Made by a program: the position numbers and the translations under genes. From positions 62,001 through 126,000 of the forward strand of contig NZ_CH902578.1 of NCBI RefSeq assembly GCF_000152805.1: DNA of 64,000 nt, given 5' to 3'. Below are positions 1 to 9,083 of this stretch, piece by piece. This DNA comes from Maritimibacter alkaliphilus HTCC2654 (GTDB lineage Bacteria; Pseudomonadota; Alphaproteobacteria; Rhodobacterales; Rhodobacteraceae). Within the stretch, counting starts at the first letter, position 1; the number at the start of each line of letters is the position of its first letter. The notes below the pieces were generated by a model. That model was not told the origin of the DNA, made no database searches, and worked only from the letters and a program-made list of their open reading frames with translations.

Positions 1-780
1 CCCCTTGTTCTCCATCGCGCCCATGTTGAAATCGCTGACGGCGACGATCTGGAAAATGTCGAGGTCGTATTCGCGGCCATAGACATCCTCGTCCCACTTC
101 ATCGACTTCTTGAGCGCCTCCATCCCGAAAGCCGTCTTGCCCTCATCCCCCGGACGAACCCAGAGCTTCAGGTCAACGTGCTTGCCCGACATGGTGGTGA
201 AGCTGTCCTCGCGCGCGACCAGATCGCCCGCGACCAGCGCGAAGAGATAGGCGGGCTTGGGCCACGGGTCGGTCCATTCCGTCCAGCCGTCGCCGGACCC
301 GGTGGGGTTGCCGTTCGACAGCATCACCGGCTCGTCGCCCTCGATGCGCACCTTGAACGGGGCCATGACGTCGGGACGGTCGGGATACCACGTGATCTTG
401 CGGAAGCCCTCGGCCTCGCACTGGGTGCAATACATGCCGTTGGACATATAAAGCCCTTCGAGCGCGGTGTTGGCGGCGGGGGCGATTTCGACCTCGGCCT
501 CCCACACGAAGGGCGCGTCCGGCACGTCGACCTCGATGCCGCCCTCGACCTCGCGCGGCGTCACCGGGGTTCCGTCGATGCTTGAACTAATGTGCGTAAG
601 CTCCTCGCCATGCAGGAAAAACCGCTTCGATACCGCGTCCGGGTTGGGGCGGAACGCGATGCGGGAGATCACGCGGGTGGCGTTCGGGGACAGCCGGAAC
701 GTCAGGTCGACCTGATCCACCAGATAGGTCGGCGGGGTGTAGTCGGTCAGGTAGATCGTCTGCGGGCTCGCGTCTTTCAT
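1..780 (-). CDS. pepN: Aminopeptidase N, 5' part (runs off the window)
   Basis: Zinc metallopeptidase of the M1 family that removes N-terminal residues from peptides in the cytoplasm. The 260 visible residues cover the beta-rich N-terminal domain and end in the exopeptidase signature GAMEN (residues 254-258) followed by KG; the zinc-binding HExxH lies beyond the window edge. An AGGTGA ribosome site sits just ahead of the ATG at 780. The gene is truncated only by the end of the window, and nothing suggests a defect in the visible part. Residue pattern and domain order match the E. coli-type PepN rather than the eukaryotic LTA4-hydrolase branch, although that distinction is family knowledge, not proven here. 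Confidence 0.93.
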   Translation of the reverse strand, partial: MKDASPQTIYLTDYTPPTYLVDQVDLTFRLSPNATRVISRIAFRPNPDAVSKRFFLHGEELTHISSSIDGTPVTPREVEGGIEVDVPDAPFVWEAEVEIAPAANTALEGLYMSNGMYCTQCEAEGFRKITWYPDRPDVMAPFKVRIEGDEPVMLSNGNPTGSGDGWTEWTDPWPKPAYLFALVAGDLVAREDSFTTMSGKHVDLKLWVRPGDEGKTAFGMEALKKSMKWDEDVYGREYDLDIFQIVAVSDFNMGAMENKG

Positions 781-893
781 GGCTCACCTTTTCGGGAGGA
801 TTTGAACAGTTTGCGTCGGGGCGACGTTAGTCCCCCAAGAGGCGGGTCACAACCACGTGCCGCCATGAGCCCATTGTCCCGGAGGACAAGACC

Positions 894-1091
894 ATGCCGA
901 TGCAAAGTGTCAGACCGGAAAGCGATGCACCGCATAGCCCGGCGGACCGCCTCAAACCCATGCTCTACGCAAGTGCGCTCGTGATCGGTGGAGCGGTCGC
1001 GACCTATGCCTGGCTCGAAGCCAGCGACACCGATCTGATCGTGTTGCCGGAGGAAAGCCTGAACGCCGGGACGCGATCCCTTACGCCCTAG
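894..1091 (+). CDS. Small single-pass membrane protein, unknown function
   Basis: A 65-residue protein with a polar proline-rich N-terminus, one hydrophobic segment at about residues 24-42 (from LYASALVIGG on) and a short acidic tail. GGAGG at 881-885 is well spaced from the ATG at 894. It is divergent from pepN, with 113 bp between the two starts. I do not recognise a family. It could be a membrane-anchored microprotein; being read from a clear ribosome site argues that it is a real gene. Confidence 0.55.
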   Translation: MPMQSVRPESDAPHSPADRLKPMLYASALVIGGAVATYAWLEASDTDLIVLPEESLNAGTRSLTP

Positions 1092-1194
1092 GCCGCTTGC
1101 ACGATCAGAGCGTTAACCAGTGCGCGGACAGGTCCGCCGGACAAGGGCCGTGACGGACGCTGGCCGCCTTACCAGAAATAATGGAGAACTTCAG

Positions 1195-1386
1195 ATGTCT
1201 GCACCCGATACCAGCCTCGAACGCGAAGAACGCCGCCACGCGCCGGCCCTTGTCGGCATCGCGCTGGCGGTTCTGATCGGTCTCATCATGGGGGCCGCGA
1301 TCACCTATGCGACCATCGACCGCGCCGATGCGCCCGCGGCGGCGAGCGAAGAGACGACCGACGCGACGGGCACGCCCGTGCAATAA
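1195..1386 (+). CDS. Small single-pass membrane protein, unknown function
   Basis: A 63-residue protein: charged N-terminus (LEREERRHAP), one strongly hydrophobic segment at about residues 19-40 and an Ala/Thr/Glu-rich tail presumably outside the membrane. I chose the ATG at 1195 because GGAG lies about 9 nt upstream; an upstream in-frame ATG at 1120 would add 25 basic residues without a ribosome site. It has the same architecture as the preceding 65-residue protein but no convincing sequence identity. A strong terminator follows directly, so the two may form a short transcription unit. Function unknown. Confidence 0.6.
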   Translation: MSAPDTSLEREERRHAPALVGIALAVLIGLIMGAAITYATIDRADAPAAASEETTDATGTPVQ

Positions 1387-1409
1387 CGGGCGCAGCACGC
1401 GAACGACCC

Positions 1410-1456
1410 GTCGCCCCGGCCCGAGGCTGCCCCCTCGGCCGGGGCGACGCCTTTTT
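1410..1456 (+). terminator. Rho-independent terminator
   Basis: GTCGCCCCGGCCCGAGG (1410-1426) pairs with CCTCGGCCGGGGCGAC (1433-1448), with a single bulged C, and is followed by GCCTTTTT. It ends the small membrane-protein unit and insulates glcB. Confidence 0.85.
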
Positions 1457-1482
1457 CTCAAGCCTTTTCCGACCGCTTGTTG

Positions 1483-1508
1483 CCTATAGGAAACTTTTTT
1501 CCTATTGG
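1483..1508. promoter_or_regulatory. Palindrome upstream of glcB, candidate operator
   Basis: ATAGGAAA (1486-1493) and TTTCCTAT (1498-1505) form a perfect 8-bp inverted repeat around CTTT; extending outward by three bases keeps 10 of 11 positions paired. It lies 50 bp before the glcB start and ahead of its AGGAGG. TATAGGAAA recurs 57-65 bp upstream of pntA. The likely role is binding of a dimeric carbon-metabolism regulator; the identity of that regulator is not visible. Confidence 0.5.
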
Positions 1509-1557
1509 TGGCAAAGGGCTATGGCCCAACCCCGAACTCAATTCGTCAGGAGGCGCC

Positions 1558-3711
1558 ATGGAACGGCGGGTGCAGCAATTCGGTCTGAAAATCGCACCGG
1601 AAATCGCGTTGTTCGTCGAGGCGCGGGCCTTGCCGGGCACCGGGGTCAAGGTCGACGACTTCTGGCGCGGATTCGCCAAGATCGTCGAGGATCTGACGCC
1701 GAAGAACCGGGCGCTTCTGGACAAGCGGGAACAGCTTCAGGGCAAGATCGACGCGTGGCATGTGGCCCACAGGGGTGAAGCCTTCGATGCGCAGGCCTAC
1801 CGCGCCTTTCTGGAAGAGATCGGCTATCTGCTGCCCGAAGGCGATGATTTCCGGATCGAAACCGCCAATGTGGACCCCGAGATCGCGACGATCGCCGGGC
1901 CGCAGCTCGTGGTGCCGATCACCAATGCGCGCTATGCCCTGAACGCGGCCAATGCCCGCTGGGGGTCGCTTTACGACGCGCTTTACGGCACCGACGCGCT
2001 GGGCGACGTGCCCATGGGCAAGGGGTATGACCCCGAACGCGGTGCACGGGTGATCGCATGGGTCAAGGCGCATCTCGACGATGTGGCGCCGCTCGCGGGC
2101 GGATCATGGGCCGATGTCACGTCGCTCGAAGTGAAGAACCGGATGCTTCTCGTGAACGGTGCCATGGGCGAGACCGGCTTGGCTGATCCGGCCCAGTTCG
2201 TCGGATATTCGAGCGAGCTGTGCGACCTTCAGGTGATCCTGCGCGTGAACGGGATGCATCTGGAAATCCTCGTCGATCCGACGTCGGACGTGGGCAAGCA
2301 GGACCCGGCGGGGATTTCCGACATCTGGCTGGAAAGCGCCATGTCCGCGATCATGGATTGCGAGGACTCGGTCGCCTGCGTCGATGCCGAGGACAAGGCG
2401 CTGGCCTATGACAACTGGCTGGGTCTGATGAAAGGCACGCTGAAGGAGGAGGTCACCAAGGGCGGCGAAACCTTCACCCGCGCGCTCAACCCCGACAGCA
2501 GCTACACCACGCCCGATGGGGGAACGCTGACGCTGAAGGGGCGGGCGCTGATGCTCGTGCGTAACGTCGGCCACCTGATGACGAACCCGGCCATTCTGGA
2601 CGCGAACGGGGACGAGATTTTCGAGGGCATCATGGACGCCATGATGACGACCCTCGCCTCGATGCACGATCTGGAGCGCAAGGCGAATTCGTCCCACGGA
2701 TCGTTCTACGTGGTGAAGCCCAAGATGCATGGGCCGGAAGAGGTGGCTTTCGCGGACGAACTGTTTACCCGCGTCGAAGAGGTGCTCGGCCTGCCGCGAT
2801 ACACCGTGAAGCTGGGCATCATGGACGAGGAACGGCGGACAAGCGTGAACCTCAAGGCCTGTATCCGCGCCGCGAAACATCGTGTGGCCTTCATCAACAC
2901 CGGCTTCCTCGACCGGACCGGGGACGAAATCCACACCGCGATGGAAGCGGGCCCGATGATCCGCAAGGGCGAGATGAAGAACACCGACTGGATCCGGGCC
3001 TATGAGGAACGCAACGTCGATATCGGGCTGGCCTGCGGGTTGAAGGGCAAGGCGCAGATCGGCAAGGGCATGTGGGCCATGCCGGACCGGATGGCGGACA
3101 TGCTGGAGGCCAAGATCGGCCATCCGAAAGCGGGCGCCAACTGCGCCTGGGTGCCGTCGCCTACCGCTGCGACCCTGCACGCCACGCATTACCACAAGGT
3201 GAACGTGGCCGCCGTGCAGGACGAGATCGCGGCGGGCGGCGCGCGCGGCACGCTGGACGAACTGCTGACCATTCCGGTGGCCGACGGCCAGAACTGGTCG
3301 GACGAGGACATTCGCGAAGAGATCGAGAACAACGCTCAGGGCATTCTGGGCTACGTGGTGCGCTGGATCGATCAGGGTGTCGGCTGCTCAAAAGTGCCCG
3401 ATATTCACGACGTCGGCCTGATGGAGGACCGTGCGACCTGCCGGATCTCGTCGCAGGCGTTGGCGAACTGGCTGCATCACGGTGTGGTCAGTCAGGGCGA
3501 AGTGATGGCGGCGATGCGCAAGATGGCCGGTGTCGTGGATCGTCAGAACGCGGGCGATCCGCTTTACCGCCCGATGGCGCCGGATTTCGACGGGATCGCG
3601 TTTCAGGCGGCCTGCGACCTCGTCTTCAAGGGGCGCATCCAGCCCTCCGGCTATACCGAGCCGGTGCTGCACCGCAGGCGGCAGGAGTTGAAAGCGTCGC
3701 TGACCGGCTGA
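1558..3711 (+). CDS. glcB: Malate synthase G
   Basis: Condenses glyoxylate with acetyl-CoA to give malate in the cytoplasm, serving the glyoxylate shunt or, in many Rhodobacterales, the ethylmalonyl-CoA pathway. The 717-residue length and features such as the [15 protein letters not shown] stretch and [12 protein letters not shown] segment identify the long monomeric G isoform. The start at 1558 has AGGAGG at 1548-1553; an in-frame ATG at 1477 would put the upstream palindrome inside the coding region and is unlikely. No other glyoxylate or ethylmalonyl-CoA gene is adjacent, so it appears to be a single-gene unit. Confidence 0.96.
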   Translation: MERRVQQFGLKIAPEIALFVEARALPGTGVKVDDFWRGFAKIVEDLTPKNRALLDKREQLQGKIDAWHVAHRGEAFDAQAYRAFLEEIGYLLPEGDDFRIETANVDPEIATIAGPQLVVPITNARYALNAANARWGSLYDALYGTDALGDVPMGKGYDPERGARVIAWVKAHLDDVAPLAGGSWADVTSLEVKNRMLLVNGAMGETGLADPAQFVGYSSELCDLQVILRVNGMHLEILVDPTSDVGKQDPAGISDIWLESAMSAIMDCEDSVACVDAEDKALAYDNWLGLMKGTLKEEVTKGGETFTRALNPDSSYTTPDGGTLTLKGRALMLVRNVGHLMTNPAILDANGDEIFEGIMDAMMTTLASMHDLERKANSSHGSFYVVKPKMHGPEEVAFADELFTRVEEVLGLPRYTVKLGIMDEERRTSVNLKACIRAAKHRVAFINTGFLDRTGDEIHTAMEAGPMIRKGEMKNTDWIRAYEERNVDIGLACGLKGKAQIGKGMWAMPDRMADMLEAKIGHPKAGANCAWVPSPTAATLHATHYHKVNVAAVQDEIAAGGARGTLDELLTIPVADGQNWSDEDIREEIENNAQGILGYVVRWIDQGVGCSKVPDIHDVGLMEDRATCRISSQALANWLHHGVVSQGEVMAAMRKMAGVVDRQNAGDPLYRPMAPDFDGIAFQAACDLVFKGRIQPSGYTEPVLHRRRQELKASLTG

Positions 3712-3725
3712 GGCGATCTGGCGGA

Positions 3726-3857
3726 GTGCGAGGCGCAGGCGCCTCGCACGCTTTGCAAGCCGCGCCTGAGGGCGCGGCGGTCGGGGGCGCTGCCCCCAAG
3801 GTCATGTTTGCCGGGCAAACATGACCACCCCCGAGGTATTTGGAGACCAGAGAAGGA
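3726..3857 (+). repeat. Hairpin-rich intergenic repeat, copy A
   Basis: Four hairpins in a row follow glcB: GTGCGAGGCGC/GCGCCTCGCAC (3726-3749), CCGCGCC/GGCGCGG (about 3760-3778), GGGGGC/GCCCCC (3783-3797) and GTCATGTTTGCC/GGCAAACATGAC (3801-3825). The block ends with CCCCCGAGGTATTTGGAGACC plus a purine-rich AGAGAAGG tail. The tail resembles copies B and C near 30.7 kb (CCCGGGATATTT, GGACCGGAAAG). It may end glcB transcription and the convergent cupin transcript, although no U-tract is present. Confidence 0.65.
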
Positions 3858-3862
3858 CCGGG

Positions 3863-4258
3863 TCAGCCCGCGTAGTCGGCGTCGCTGACATGTTCGAGCC
3901 AGGTCACGGCACTGCCGCCGACGGTTTCCTGAACCGCGATATGGCTCATCCCCGTGTCGGGTCCGGCGCCGTGCCAGTGCTTTTCCCCCGCCTCGAAGCG
4001 GACGACATCGCCGGGGCGGATGATTTCCACGGGACCGCCCGCGCGCTGGGCGCGCCCGACACCTTGCGTGACGACGATGGTCTGGCCCGCCGGGTGGGTG
4101 TGCCACGCGGTGCGCGCGCCCGGTTCGAAGGTGACCAGTGTGCCGCCGGCGCGGCCCGGGTCTTCGGCGGTGAAGAGCGGGTCCATGCGCACGCGGCCGG
4201 TAAACCAGTCGGCGGGACCGATGCGGGACGGGGTTTCGCCTGCGCGGGTGATTTTCAT
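3863..4258 (-). CDS. Single-domain cupin protein
   Basis: A 131-residue cupin. The first motif contributes H53, H55 and Q59 (AWHTHPAGQT) and the second provides H94 and H96 (GEKHWHGAG), the usual set of metal ligands. Small cupins of this type bind Fe, Mn or Zn and are often annotated as quercetin dioxygenase-like; the substrate cannot be read from the sequence. It is divergent from the alpha/beta hydrolase gene with 135 bp between, so the two could share a control region. The start at 4258 gives the canonical small-cupin length. Confidence 0.85.
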   Translation of the reverse strand: MKITRAGETPSRIGPADWFTGRVRMDPLFTAEDPGRAGGTLVTFEPGARTAWHTHPAGQTIVVTQGVGRAQRAGGPVEIIRPGDVVRFEAGEKHWHGAGPDTGMSHIAVQETVGGSAVTWLEHVSDADYAG

Positions 4259-4393
4259 GGGGGCCTCCGTTGCGTTCGCGAGGAGCGTGCCGCGCCGCGC
4301 GCCGGCAGGCAACCGCCGTCCTACGTGTTTTTGCGGAGTTGCGGTTCGCGCCGCCGCGCAGGACTGTGTCGCCACATCAGGAGGAGAGACGCC

Positions 4394-5449
4394 ATGACCC
4401 AGATCCCGACCATCACCGAGGCGCGCCGCGTGGCGAGCGACCGTTTGGAGACCCGCGTGCTCTTCGCCGGGCCCGAGGATGGCGTGCCGGTGATCTTCGT
4501 GCACGGGAACCTGTCGGCGGCGACGTGGTGGGAAGAGACCATGCTGCGTCTGCCCGAGGGATACCGCGCCATCGCCCCGGACCTGCGGGCCTATGGCGAG
4601 GCCGACCCGGCGGCCAAGGTGGATGCGACGCGGGGGATGCGCGATTTCTCGGACGATCTGGCGGCGCTGATGGATGCGCTCGGGGTGACGGCCGCGCATA
4701 TGGTGGGGCATAGCCTGGGCGGTGCGGTGCTCTGGCAGATGCTGGCCGATCATCCGGGGCGCGTGCTGTCGCTCACGCAGGTCTGCCCCGGCGCACCGCA
4801 GGGCTTCGGCGGCTGCAAGCTGGACGGCACACCCTGTTTCCCCGACAACGCAGGCTCGGGCGGCGGGGCGGTGAACCCGGACCTGATCGCGCTGATGAAG
4901 GCGCAGGACCGGGGCGACGAGACGCCGAACCACATGCGCAATGTGCTCAATGCCTTCGTGTGGAAGCCGCCTTTCGTGCCGGAGCGGATCGAGGATATCC
5001 TCACCTCGGCGCTGGCGCAGCATGTGGGCGAGGCCGACTATCCGGGCGACATGGTGACGTCGGACAACTGGCCGGGCGTCGCGCCGGGCAAGCTGGGGCC
5101 GATCAACGCGCTGGCCCCGATCCATCAGGCCGATCCGATGGGCTTCACCAAGTCGGGCGCGACGGTGCCGATCCTTTGGCTGAGGGGCGCGGACGATCAG
5201 GTGGTCGCGGACGGGTCGCTCTTCGATCTCGGCACGCTGGGCAGCGTCGGCGCGGTGCCGGGCTGGCCGGGGGCCGAAGTGTTCCCGCCGCAGCCGATGA
5301 TCGCGCAGACCGAGGCGGCGCTCGCGGCCTATGAGGCGGGCGGCGGTCGGGTGGAGCGTGTCGTGCTCGCGGATTGCGGGCATTCGCCCTATCTCGAACA
5401 GCCCGCGGCCTTCGATGCGGCGTTCCACGACTTCCTCGCCAGCATGTGA
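4394..5449 (+). CDS. Alpha/beta-fold hydrolase
   Basis: A 351-residue alpha/beta hydrolase. Visible elements are the oxyanion-hole HGN (residues 37-39), the nucleophile elbow GHSLGG with Ser107, an acid candidate at D267/D268 (RGADDQ) and the catalytic H330 (DCGHSPYLEQP). The start at 4394 has an AGGAGG-like site about 10 nt upstream. The lid region (about 130-255) is longer than in minimal hydrolases and contains a Cys-bearing segment, GGCKLDGTPCFPDN. Substrate unknown; an ester, lactone or epoxide is possible. Confidence 0.88.
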   Translation: MTQIPTITEARRVASDRLETRVLFAGPEDGVPVIFVHGNLSAATWWEETMLRLPEGYRAIAPDLRAYGEADPAAKVDATRGMRDFSDDLAALMDALGVTAAHMVGHSLGGAVLWQMLADHPGRVLSLTQVCPGAPQGFGGCKLDGTPCFPDNAGSGGGAVNPDLIALMKAQDRGDETPNHMRNVLNAFVWKPPFVPERIEDILTSALAQHVGEADYPGDMVTSDNWPGVAPGKLGPINALAPIHQADPMGFTKSGATVPILWLRGADDQVVADGSLFDLGTLGSVGAVPGWPGAEVFPPQPMIAQTEAALAAYEAGGGRVERVVLADCGHSPYLEQPAAFDAAFHDFLASM

Positions 5450-5551
5450 CGCAGGCGGCGTGCACAGCCGCTCTGCGGCGGCGCGGCGATCCGCCTCTTT
5501 TCCTGCTGGGTCCAAAAGGCTAGGTTTGAATCAAACGCGAACAGGACCAAC

Positions 5552-6331
5552 ATGACCCGGCCCAAGATCGGCATCATCGGCAACCAAGGCCTTTTGAACG
5601 AGAGCTTCCCCATTCACCTTGGGGGGATCATGAATTCGACGGCGGTGGCCGAGGTTTCGGGGGGCATACCGCTCCTCATTCCGGCCGATCCGGCGCTGGT
5701 CAGCGTCGAGGAATTGCTGGAGACCTTCGACGGCTTTCTGCTGACCGGCGGGCGTCCGAACGTGCACCCGGAGGAATACGGCGAGGAGGAGACCGCCGCG
5801 CATGGTGCGTTCGACCGCAACCGCGATGCGATCACCCTGCCGCTCGTGCGGGCCTGCGTGGAGGCGGGGCAGCCGTTTCTGGGTGTCTGTCGCGGGTTTC
5901 AGGAGGTCAACGTGGCCATGGGCGGCTCGCTCTACCCGGAGATCCGCGATCTTCCGGGCCGGATGAACCACCGGATGCCCCCGGACGGCACGCTGGAAGA
6001 GAAGTTCGCGATCCGCCATGCCGTCACCTTCACCGAGGGCGGTGTGTTTCATCAGCTGATGGGTGCGGCGAAGGTCATGACGAACACGCTGCACGGGCAG
6101 GGCATCAAGACGCCCGGCGCGCGTGTGGTGATCGACGGCCATGCCGACGACGGCACGCCGGAGGCGATCTACATCAAGGATGCGCCCGGCTTCACGCTCG
6201 CCGTGCAATGGCACCCGGAATACAACGCGGCCAACGATCCGGTCTCGCGCCCGCTGTTCGAAGCGTTCGGTGTGGCCGCGCGTGCATGGGCGGATGGCAA
6301 GCGGCCGCAGCCGGTGCTGAAAGCGGTCTGA
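5552..6331 (+). CDS. Class I glutamine amidotransferase-like hydrolase (peptidase C26, PuuD-like)
   Basis: A 259-residue protein with the C26 triad: nucleophile C113 in GVCRGFQE, and H221 and E223 in QWHPEYN. The family includes PuuD, which hydrolyses gamma-glutamyl-GABA in putrescine breakdown, and other gamma-glutamyl hydrolases. No other puu gene lies nearby, so the substrate is an inference. A 13-bp palindrome, GTTTGA-A-TCAAAC, lies at 5524-5536 just ahead of the start and might be an operator. Confidence 0.85.
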   Translation: MTRPKIGIIGNQGLLNESFPIHLGGIMNSTAVAEVSGGIPLLIPADPALVSVEELLETFDGFLLTGGRPNVHPEEYGEEETAAHGAFDRNRDAITLPLVRACVEAGQPFLGVCRGFQEVNVAMGGSLYPEIRDLPGRMNHRMPPDGTLEEKFAIRHAVTFTEGGVFHQLMGAAKVMTNTLHGQGIKTPGARVVIDGHADDGTPEAIYIKDAPGFTLAVQWHPEYNAANDPVSRPLFEAFGVAARAWADGKRPQPVLKAV

Positions 6332-6424
6332 CGCGGGACCGGGGCTTTTCGTTTCGTGATCTTGATCCGGCATACGCACGCGCTGCGGCGTGCTGGTTGC
6401 CGGTCCTGACGGCGGGCGGTTTGC

Positions 6425-8851
6425 CTAGGCCGCCAGAAGCCGCGCCTCGAAGCGTTTGAGCACGCGGCGCGCGGTCTTGCCGTAAACGCCCGGATCGGCG
6501 CGCAGGTCGGGGAAGAGGGTCAGAAGCTCCTCGCGCGCCTCGGCGGCGAGGGCGTCCAGACCCAGCGCGCCGGGGTGGAAGCTTTCGGACGGGGCGCCGT
6601 TGCCCCAGAGCACCTCGTGCCTGTCCAGCATGATGTGGAAATAGGTGACCGTGGGCACCTCGACCTGCCGGATCAGGCGCTGGTCGACAAGGTGTTTGGC
6701 GGGAACCATGACTTCCGGCGTGTCGAAATAGAGGTTCGCGCGGCTGCCGGAATACACCATGCGATGCTGGGGGGAGACCATCAGGGGCGCGACGTTGCCG
6801 AAGGCGCCGCGTTCGAAGCGGATCGGGGCGAAGGTGCCGGTGCCGGGCACCGTGCGGCGCCCGATCCAGCGGATCGGCTGCGGGCCGCGATCGCGGGTCA
6901 GGACCAGATCGCCGGGTCTGAGGTGTTCGACCGGGCAGGGGCCGGAGGGCGTGTCGATGGCGGTGCCGCCGGTGAAGCAGATGATGAGGTTCTCGATGTT
7001 CGAGAATGTCACCGTCGTGCCGTCGGACAGCGTGGCCGAGCCGCTTTCCGCATCGGTGTAGCTGATCGTGCCCCAGTCGATCAGCCCGGCGAAATTGAGC
7101 GTATCGCCGCCGGTTTCCCCGTCTTCGCTGCCGATGATGTCGATGACCGCGCCCGGTCCGCCCAACGCGTTGGCGGCGTCCAGCCAGATCATGTCGTCGC
7201 CCGCGCCGCCCGTGACCGTATCGCCCGCACCGGCCCAGATCGTGTCGTCGCCCGCGCCGCCGAAAAGGGTGTCCGACCCTTCGTCGCCCCAGATCACGTC
7301 GTCGCCCGCTTCGCCGTGGATCGTGTCGTCGCCGAGCCCCCCGAAGATGTTGTCGGCGGCGCCGGAGGCGGGGATCGTGTCGAAGCTCACGTCGGTGATG
7401 TTGATGCCGTGCGTGCCGGTCAGGGCGTTGACGTAGATGACCTCGAACCACGCCACCGGCCCGTCGATCTCGACCAGCACCGAGCCTTGGGCGTCCTGCG
7501 GATTGTCGAGCGTGCCGCCTGCGGTGACGGTGTTGCCGGAAACGCTGTCGTTGCCCGCCGCCGTCAGGGTCACGGCGACCGGATCGCCGTTTTCGTCATA
7601 GGCGTTCACGGTCAGCACGTCGATGTGGTTGCCCGCGTAGCTGTCGATGTCGTTCAGGCGGAAGGCGACGTTCTGCACCTCGTCCGACATGCCGGAGCCG
7701 GGGACGGCGGCGAAGTCGATGGTGACGGTTCCCGTGGGTCCGTCGCCATTGCCGTAGACATAGGCCGATGAATTGGGGGCGAAGGGTTCGCCCCCCGCCA
7801 CGTAGTTCGTTTCGGCGGTCGCGACTTCGAACACGGCGTTGTTGCCATCGGCCGAGAACGAGACGTTCACGTCCATGGTGCCGGTGGTCTGGGTGAAGCC
7901 GCCCGCGATGCTGGCGCCATCCGCGCCTTGTGCGGACCAGTTCAGGTCTTCCGTGACGCCGGTGGGGCCGTTGTCGCCATAGATCGTGTCGTCGCCATCT
8001 TCACCGAAGATGTTGTCGGTCCCGTCACCGCCGTAGATCGTGTCGTCGCCGTCGCCCGCGAAGATGTTGTCGTCGCCGTCGAAGCCGTAGATCAGGTCTT
8101 CGTTGCCCGCAGGCCCGGTGCCGTCGCCGTCGTCGATCAGGTCGCCGTCCGGGTCGCCGTAATAGGCGGCGTCGATCGTATCGGCACCCGACGTGCCCTC
8201 GACCACACCGTCGCCAAAGACGGGCTGGCCGTTCACGAAGAAAAAGTCGGTGGTGCCGTTCGGGTCGTTGGTGCCGAAGTCGTAGGTTTCATAGTTCGAC
8301 ATCGTGGTGGCATTGCCGGAGCCGGGGAGGATAAAGTCGTTCGCCCCCCCATCCGTGATGCCCGCCTGGGCGACCTGACTGTAGCCGGTCGTCCACTGGA
8401 TGTCTTCGTAGATGAATTCGACCGTGAAATCGCCGCCGCCGATGTCGGTCAGCACGATCTGGAACGAGTTCGCGCCGGACCCGTTGTAGGGCGCGACCCC
8501 GTCCCACGTGATCGTCACGGTGCCTGCGGCGGCGTCGAGATCCCAGTAAATCTCGCCGCCCGAGTTGATGTTCACGTCGCCCCAGAAGGGCGCTATCATG
8601 CGTGACGAGGTGCCCGCGAGGTTCGAGGTCTGATAGGCGGTGTTGGCGGCCCCGAAGGTGATGTTGCCGTTCGAGTTGACGTAAAGCCCGGAATAGGTGG
8701 TTCCGAAAAAGTCGATGCCGTCGCCGAAGACGGACGAGGTATCGACGTAGACCGACCCATCGTCGTTGTTGCCCGTGGTCTTGGAGGTGGAGGAAAAGAC
8801 GTTCTCGCCGTAGCCCGCTGGCCCGCCGAGGCCTGAATTCATCGTGGCCAT
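6425..8851 (-). CDS. Secreted NIDO-RTX-Hint domain protein
   Basis: An 808-residue protein with three recognisable parts: a nidogen-like beta domain (about 40-205, with YVNSNGNITFG and APFWGDVN), two blocks of glycine/aspartate RTX nonapeptide calcium-binding repeats (about 255-295 and 504-556), and a C-terminal Hint (hedgehog/intein-type) domain beginning at C625 in ICFTGGTAI. No N-terminal signal peptide is seen, consistent with type I secretion, but no ABC exporter is nearby. Between the RTX blocks lies a beta-rich segment (about 300-495). Hint domains of this kind are common at the end of large Roseobacter RTX proteins. Likely a cell-surface or extracellular adhesion/matrix protein. Confidence 0.88.
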   Translation of the reverse strand: MATMNSGLGGPAGYGENVFSSTSKTTGNNDDGSVYVDTSSVFGDGIDFFGTTYSGLYVNSNGNITFGAANTAYQTSNLAGTSSRMIAPFWGDVNINSGGEIYWDLDAAAGTVTITWDGVAPYNGSGANSFQIVLTDIGGGDFTVEFIYEDIQWTTGYSQVAQAGITDGGANDFILPGSGNATTMSNYETYDFGTNDPNGTTDFFFVNGQPVFGDGVVEGTSGADTIDAAYYGDPDGDLIDDGDGTGPAGNEDLIYGFDGDDNIFAGDGDDTIYGGDGTDNIFGEDGDDTIYGDNGPTGVTEDLNWSAQGADGASIAGGFTQTTGTMDVNVSFSADGNNAVFEVATAETNYVAGGEPFAPNSSAYVYGNGDGPTGTVTIDFAAVPGSGMSDEVQNVAFRLNDIDSYAGNHIDVLTVNAYDENGDPVAVTLTAAGNDSVSGNTVTAGGTLDNPQDAQGSVLVEIDGPVAWFEVIYVNALTGTHGINITDVSFDTIPASGAADNIFGGLGDDTIHGEAGDDVIWGDEGSDTLFGGAGDDTIWAGAGDTVTGGAGDDMIWLDAANALGGPGAVIDIIGSEDGETGGDTLNFAGLIDWGTISYTDAESGSATLSDGTTVTFSNIENLIICFTGGTAIDTPSGPCPVEHLRPGDLVLTRDRGPQPIRWIGRRTVPGTGTFAPIRFERGAFGNVAPLMVSPQHRMVYSGSRANLYFDTPEVMVPAKHLVDQRLIRQVEVPTVTYFHIMLDRHEVLWGNGAPSESFHPGALGLDALAAEAREELLTLFPDLRADPGVYGKTARRVLKRFEARLLAA

Positions 8852-9049
8852 GATCGCGCCTCACACCCGGGGCGGGGCGAGGCGAAGGGTCGGAAGTAGG
8901 GGAGGCCGGCAAAACCCGCCAGCGAATACCTGCAACGAACAATGGCTGACCAATACGCCATCACACCTGAACCACTCTGCCTCGATGCCGCCGGTTATGA
9001 TCCGGTCGTGCTGAAGTGATTTGTAACGAACTGGTTCATTCATTCCGAT

Positions 9050-9072
9050 GATTGACGTAGCGTCAATCTTTT
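9050..9072 (+). terminator. Hairpin GATTGACG-TAG-CGTCAATC with TTTT
   Basis: A perfect 8-bp inverted repeat (9050-9057 and 9061-9068) followed by TTTT on the plus strand. It lies between the 3' end of the molybdenum hydroxylase gene and the RTX gene start, both on the minus strand, so it could instead be an operator for the RTX gene. Confidence 0.4.
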
Positions 9073-9083
9073 CGGGCAGGTAA

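Noticed and set aside
1477-1557. Longer GlcB starting at ATG 1477
   Set aside because: It would translate the palindrome and has no ribosome site; AGGAGG precedes the ATG at 1558 and the family N-terminus begins there.
5524-5536. GTTTGA-A-TCAAAC as an operator of the C26 hydrolase gene
   Set aside because: A short palindrome with a single occurrence; kept only as a note in the gene entry because chance occurrence is plausible.
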